From assembly GCA_947484175.1 (NCBI GenBank), contig CANKOI010000025.1:1-44815 (forward strand): 44,815 bases of DNA, given 5' to 3'. Origin of the DNA: Deltaproteobacteria bacterium. Lineage in GTDB: Bacteria > Myxococcota_A > UBA796 > SXON01. The notes beneath the pieces were generated by a model. That model did not search any database. It had not been told where the DNA came from and saw nothing but the letters and a program-made list of their open reading frames with translations. Both the position numbers and the translations under genes were made by a program. Below, piece by piece: positions 42,076 through 44,815 of this stretch. Within the stretch, counting starts at the first letter, position 1; each line of letters opens with the position of its first letter.

Positions 42076-44815
42076 CGGCAGCCTGCGCACGCGCGATGGC
42101 GTCAGGACGCTCAGGGTAGTCCTTCCGCAGCTCCGCGAGCCGATCCGCGGCGGCGTCGAACTTGCCCGCCTGCATGAGGGCACGAACGAGGCCGGAGAGG
42201 GCGTCGGCCTTGTAATAACGGTCGGTGCTCTGACGAAACGCCTCGAAGAACTGGCGACGGGCCTCGGCGTGATCTCCCGCAGCCAGCGCACACTCGGCGA
42301 GCCCCAGGCCGCGAACGGCCGTCACCTCCGAGTCGCCTTCCAGCACCCGATACACATCGCGGGCTTCCGTCACGCGGCTGAGCGCCAGTAACGAATCGCC
42401 TTTGATCTGCGCAACGGTGAGGGCATACCCCGGGTCCACGGTGGTGAGTTGAGCGAGCACCATGAGCGCGCCAGAGTGGTCGTCCTGCACGACGCGCAGG
42501 CGGGCCTGACCCACGCGACCGGCCGTTCGCCGCTCGGGATCGGCAGAGGCGACGAGCAGCGCGTACGCCGCGCCGGCCTCAGGGTAGCGGCCGAGCGCTT
42601 CGAACGCCTGACCCAGTTCCTCCGGCGCTCGGGCGTCGGCAGAGTCGGCGAGGAGCAGGATGGCGCCCGCGGCGTCGCCGCGCAACCGCGCAACCCGACC
42701 CCGACCGAAGCGGGCGCCTCCGGGGTCGGAGGAGGCCAGCCGCGACCAAACAGCGTCGGCGGCATCGAGGTCGCCTACCTCCACAAGCACGTCGGCGTAC
42801 ACCTCGTCGTGCCAGCGGCGATCCCCGAGGGAAGCGGCATCCAGCGACGCAAGCACGGCCTGCGCACGGTCGAGCTCCCCCAGCTCCCGGAAGGTGAGCG
42901 CAGACTCCATTCCGGACTCGAAGCCCACGGAGGACCAGCGAGTCGCGAGGTCGATCGCGGCTGCGTCGTGCCCTTGGGAGCGCAGCACCCTCAGGGTGCC
43001 CGAGACCAGTTCATCGCGGGCCCCGGCGTCGCCCTCTGTTTCCACCCATGCGCCCAACCGCGCCTGCACCTGCGCCACTTCGCCCGTGCGCACCGCCGCC
43101 TCGATCCACAGCGTGCGCACGGCGGAGCGCTCGCCGGGCCCGGCGTCGCTGAGCGCCGCCTCCAGGAGCGCGCGAGCGCCCAGGGGGTCCGCGGGGAGCC
43201 GGGCCTCGGCCACGGCGAGCCGCGCCTGCGTGCGGACGTTCACGTCCGCGTCCTCTAGAAGAGCGCCGTACGCCTCCGCGGCGGCCGCCTCGTCCCCCGA
43301 AGCAGCGAGCGCCTGCGCGAGCGCGATGTGCGCCGCGGCCCGCCGGGACGCCTCCCCCCCCGGACGCGCACGCGCCAACCGGTAGGCCTCGATGGCGCCG
43401 GGCAGGTCGCCCGCCCCTTCCCGCATTCGACCCATCGAGAGGAGCGCCTCGATGGCCCAAGGACCACTTCCCCGCCCAACGATGGCGTACAGCTCGGCCG
43501 CCGCCTTGAGTTGACCCCGAAGCTCCGCGGCGCGGCCGAGTCCGAGACGACACTGGTCCTGGACCTCCGGCCCGCTCCCGGCGATGAGCGCGCGGAACCC
43601 GGCTTCGGCGTCTTGAATGCGGTTGCCCCCTAGCAGCGCTGTGCTCCGCGCCAGGCTCACCCGCTCCCGCGTGTCTCGTCCCAGTTCCGAAGCGGCGAGG
43701 AGCGCGTCGAAGCGGGCGACAGCCCCCTCGTGGTCTCCGTCCTCCACGTCCAGCTCCGCCAAGGCGATGCGCGCGTCCACCCGTACCTGCAGTTCGCCCA
43801 CGCCCTCCGCCACCTGTACGTACAAGGCGCGCGCATCCGTGCGCTCTCCCATTTCGCGCAGGGCCTGGGCGCGGCCGATCAGCAACTCGGCCGCCAGCGA
43901 CGGATTGTCGGCCACGAGGTCGTCGACCGCCGACGGGTCGAGCCGGGCGAGGAGGATCCGAGCGCCGTCGAGCACGGCGGGGGGCACGCCATCGAGGCTC
44001 AGAAGCGTCCGCACCTGCACCAGCGCCTCCGCGTCACGTCCTGATCGTTCCGCCGCGCTGGCGGCCGCGTACAATGCCCGGGACCGAATGTCGGGGTCGC
44101 GCGCGGTGAGGAGCGGCTTGATCTTCTCGACCGCCTCGTCGGTGCGCCCCATTCTCTCCAACAGCCCGGCCGCGCCCAGCCGAGCCTCCCCACTCCCGAG
44201 CCCCGCTTCGAGCGCGGTGTAGATCGCCAGCGCCGCGGAAACATCGCCTGAGTCGGCCTCGGCCCGCGCGAGCCGGAGCTGAAGCTCGATGACCTCCTCC
44301 TCCGCCTCCACGCCGGCAAGCCCCAAGCGCAGCGCGTCGCGCCCAGCGTCGAGGTCGTTGCCGGCTGCCCAGGCATCGGCCAGCGCCATCGCTAAGGAAG
44401 CCCGGCCCTGATCGGTGGGCGCGTCGTCAAGCCTCGCCTTCTGGAGGAGTGCGACCTCCTCAGCCCCGCGGCTACCCATCGCTGCGCGCAAGCCCACGAT
44501 CGCCGCGGCCGCCTGATCCGGCGTGAGGTCGGCGCGAGACACCAAGGCCCGAAACTCCGTCTCCGCGCGGGAACCAAGCGACAGCCGGTTCCATGCCTGG
44601 GCTCGCGCGATCAGCACCCGGGGGTACTCCTGAGTGTCGACGGCGGCCGAGACGGCCTCCTCCAGCCTCAAGAGCGCGCCCTCGCGATCGTCTGCGTCTT
44701 CGGCGGCGGTGGCGGCCTCCAGCCAGTAGTCCGCCTGGGTCTGGGCGGTCGTGGCCCGCTCGGCCAAGAGCGAGAACGCGGCGACCGCGTCGAGGGGCCG
44801 CCCGCCTGCCCGCGC
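42065..44815 (-). CDS. Very large TPR-like repeat protein, N-terminus beyond window
   Basis: At least 916 residues are visible and the frame runs open past the right edge, so the true start is outside. The whole visible part is helical tetratricopeptide-like repeat of about 34 residues (EAATAAEDADDREGALLRLE, ARALYVQVAEGVGELQVRVD, AIEAYRLARARPGGEASRRA and others). It has high Ala and Leu and no transmembrane segment or enzyme motif in view. Such long TPR proteins bind partner proteins; many in this group are periplasmic. The 3' end overlaps the radical SAM gene. It is distinct from the TPR-like protein at 5266. Confidence 0.8.
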   Translation of the reverse strand, partial: ARAGGRPLDAVAAFSLLAERATTAQTQADYWLEAATAAEDADDREGALLRLEEAVSAAVDTQEYPRVLIARAQAWNRLSLGSRAETEFRALVSRADLTPDQAAAAIVGLRAAMGSRGAEEVALLQKARLDDAPTDQGRASLAMALADAWAAGNDLDAGRDALRLGLAGVEAEEEVIELQLRLARAEADSGDVSAALAIYTALEAGLGSGEARLGAAGLLERMGRTDEAVEKIKPLLTARDPDIRSRALYAAASAAERSGRDAEALVQVRTLLSLDGVPPAVLDGARILLARLDPSAVDDLVADNPSLAAELLIGRAQALREMGERTDARALYVQVAEGVGELQVRVDARIALAELDVEDGDHEGAVARFDALLAASELGRDTRERVSLARSTALLGGNRIQDAEAGFRALIAGSGPEVQDQCRLGLGRAAELRGQLKAAAELYAIVGRGSGPWAIEALLSMGRMREGAGDLPGAIEAYRLARARPGGEASRRAAAHIALAQALAASGDEAAAAEAYGALLEDADVNVRTQARLAVAEARLPADPLGARALLEAALSDAGPGERSAVRTLWIEAAVRTGEVAQVQARLGAWVETEGDAGARDELVSGTLRVLRSQGHDAAAIDLATRWSSVGFESGMESALTFRELGELDRAQAVLASLDAASLGDRRWHDEVYADVLVEVGDLDAADAVWSRLASSDPGGARFGRGRVARLRGDAAGAILLLADSADARAPEELGQAFEALGRYPEAGAAYALLVASADPERRTAGRVGQARLRVVQDDHSGALMVLAQLTTVDPGYALTVAQIKGDSLLALSRVTEARDVYRVLEGDSEVTAVRGLGLAECALAAGDHAEARRQFFEAFRQSTDRYYKADALSGLVRALMQAGKFDAAADRLAELRKDYPERPDAIARAQAAVSG

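Overview
The window is high-G+C bacterial DNA, densely packed with genes on both strands. Several traits point to a myxobacterium-like or other deltaproteobacterial lineage, probably Myxococcota. These are a MopE-type Asp/Cys-rich surface protein with a MYXO-CTERM-like tail, a glucose/sorbosone-dehydrogenase lipoprotein fused to an SO_0930-type diheme domain, many lipoproteins, and Kdo (Gram-negative LPS) genes. The assignment is inferred from gene content only. I saw no rRNA, tRNA, CRISPR array or insertion sequence.

Layout. 1-5193: end of a class IV aminotransferase gene (-), a diheme dehydrogenase lipoprotein (+), then a TetR regulator overlapping etfB-etfA, an arrangement like FadR-type control of beta-oxidation. 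5266-12703: a membrane-anchored TPR-like protein, hutF (histidine catabolism), a 43-residue membrane peptide with two SGNH hydrolases, and argE (-). 12714-24921: the core of a contractile injection system (eCIS type). It has a DUF4255/Pvc16-like cap protein, two sheath proteins, a zinc-knuckle tail assembly protein, a DUF6760 protein, a tail tube with a repeat-bearing extension, a 1223-residue Ala/Arg/Pro-rich protein, a LysM baseplate protein and a gp27-like hub. A divergent gene upstream carries a motif typical of eCIS-associated proteins. 24932-30776: a polytopic membrane protein, a nucleotidyltransferase (-), the MopE/C-type-lectin surface protein, and a small lipoprotein gene coupled to an unknown gene (-). 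30875-35836: a four-gene chain korA-korB-HAD phosphatase-FAD oxidase whose neighbours overlap. 35856-44815: a hydrolase-like lipoprotein, an operon of glycosyltransferase-kdsD-kdsA (-), a divergent radical SAM protein, and a large TPR-like protein (-) cut by the window edge.

How the genes work together. The contractile system here is incomplete. Sheath, tube, hub, LysM and cap are present, but gp25, baseplate J, tape measure, spike tip, tail fibre and AAA ATPase genes are absent, and the operon runs into an unrelated-looking membrane protein. The missing parts must lie elsewhere or be replaced by unrecognised proteins, the 1223-residue protein being the obvious candidate for an unusual role. 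Metabolically the window joins electron transfer (EtfAB, KorAB), histidine and arginine metabolism and Kdo synthesis.

Two sequence-level patterns cut across genes. First, at least seven genes start exactly 6 nt after a -10-like hexamer (TACGCT, TATGGT or similar), which suggests that leaderless mRNAs are common. Second, every TGATAC and GTATCA that I found by eye forms one of four inverted repeats with variable spacing. All four lie inside coding sequence, in small patches of unusually AT-rich codons.
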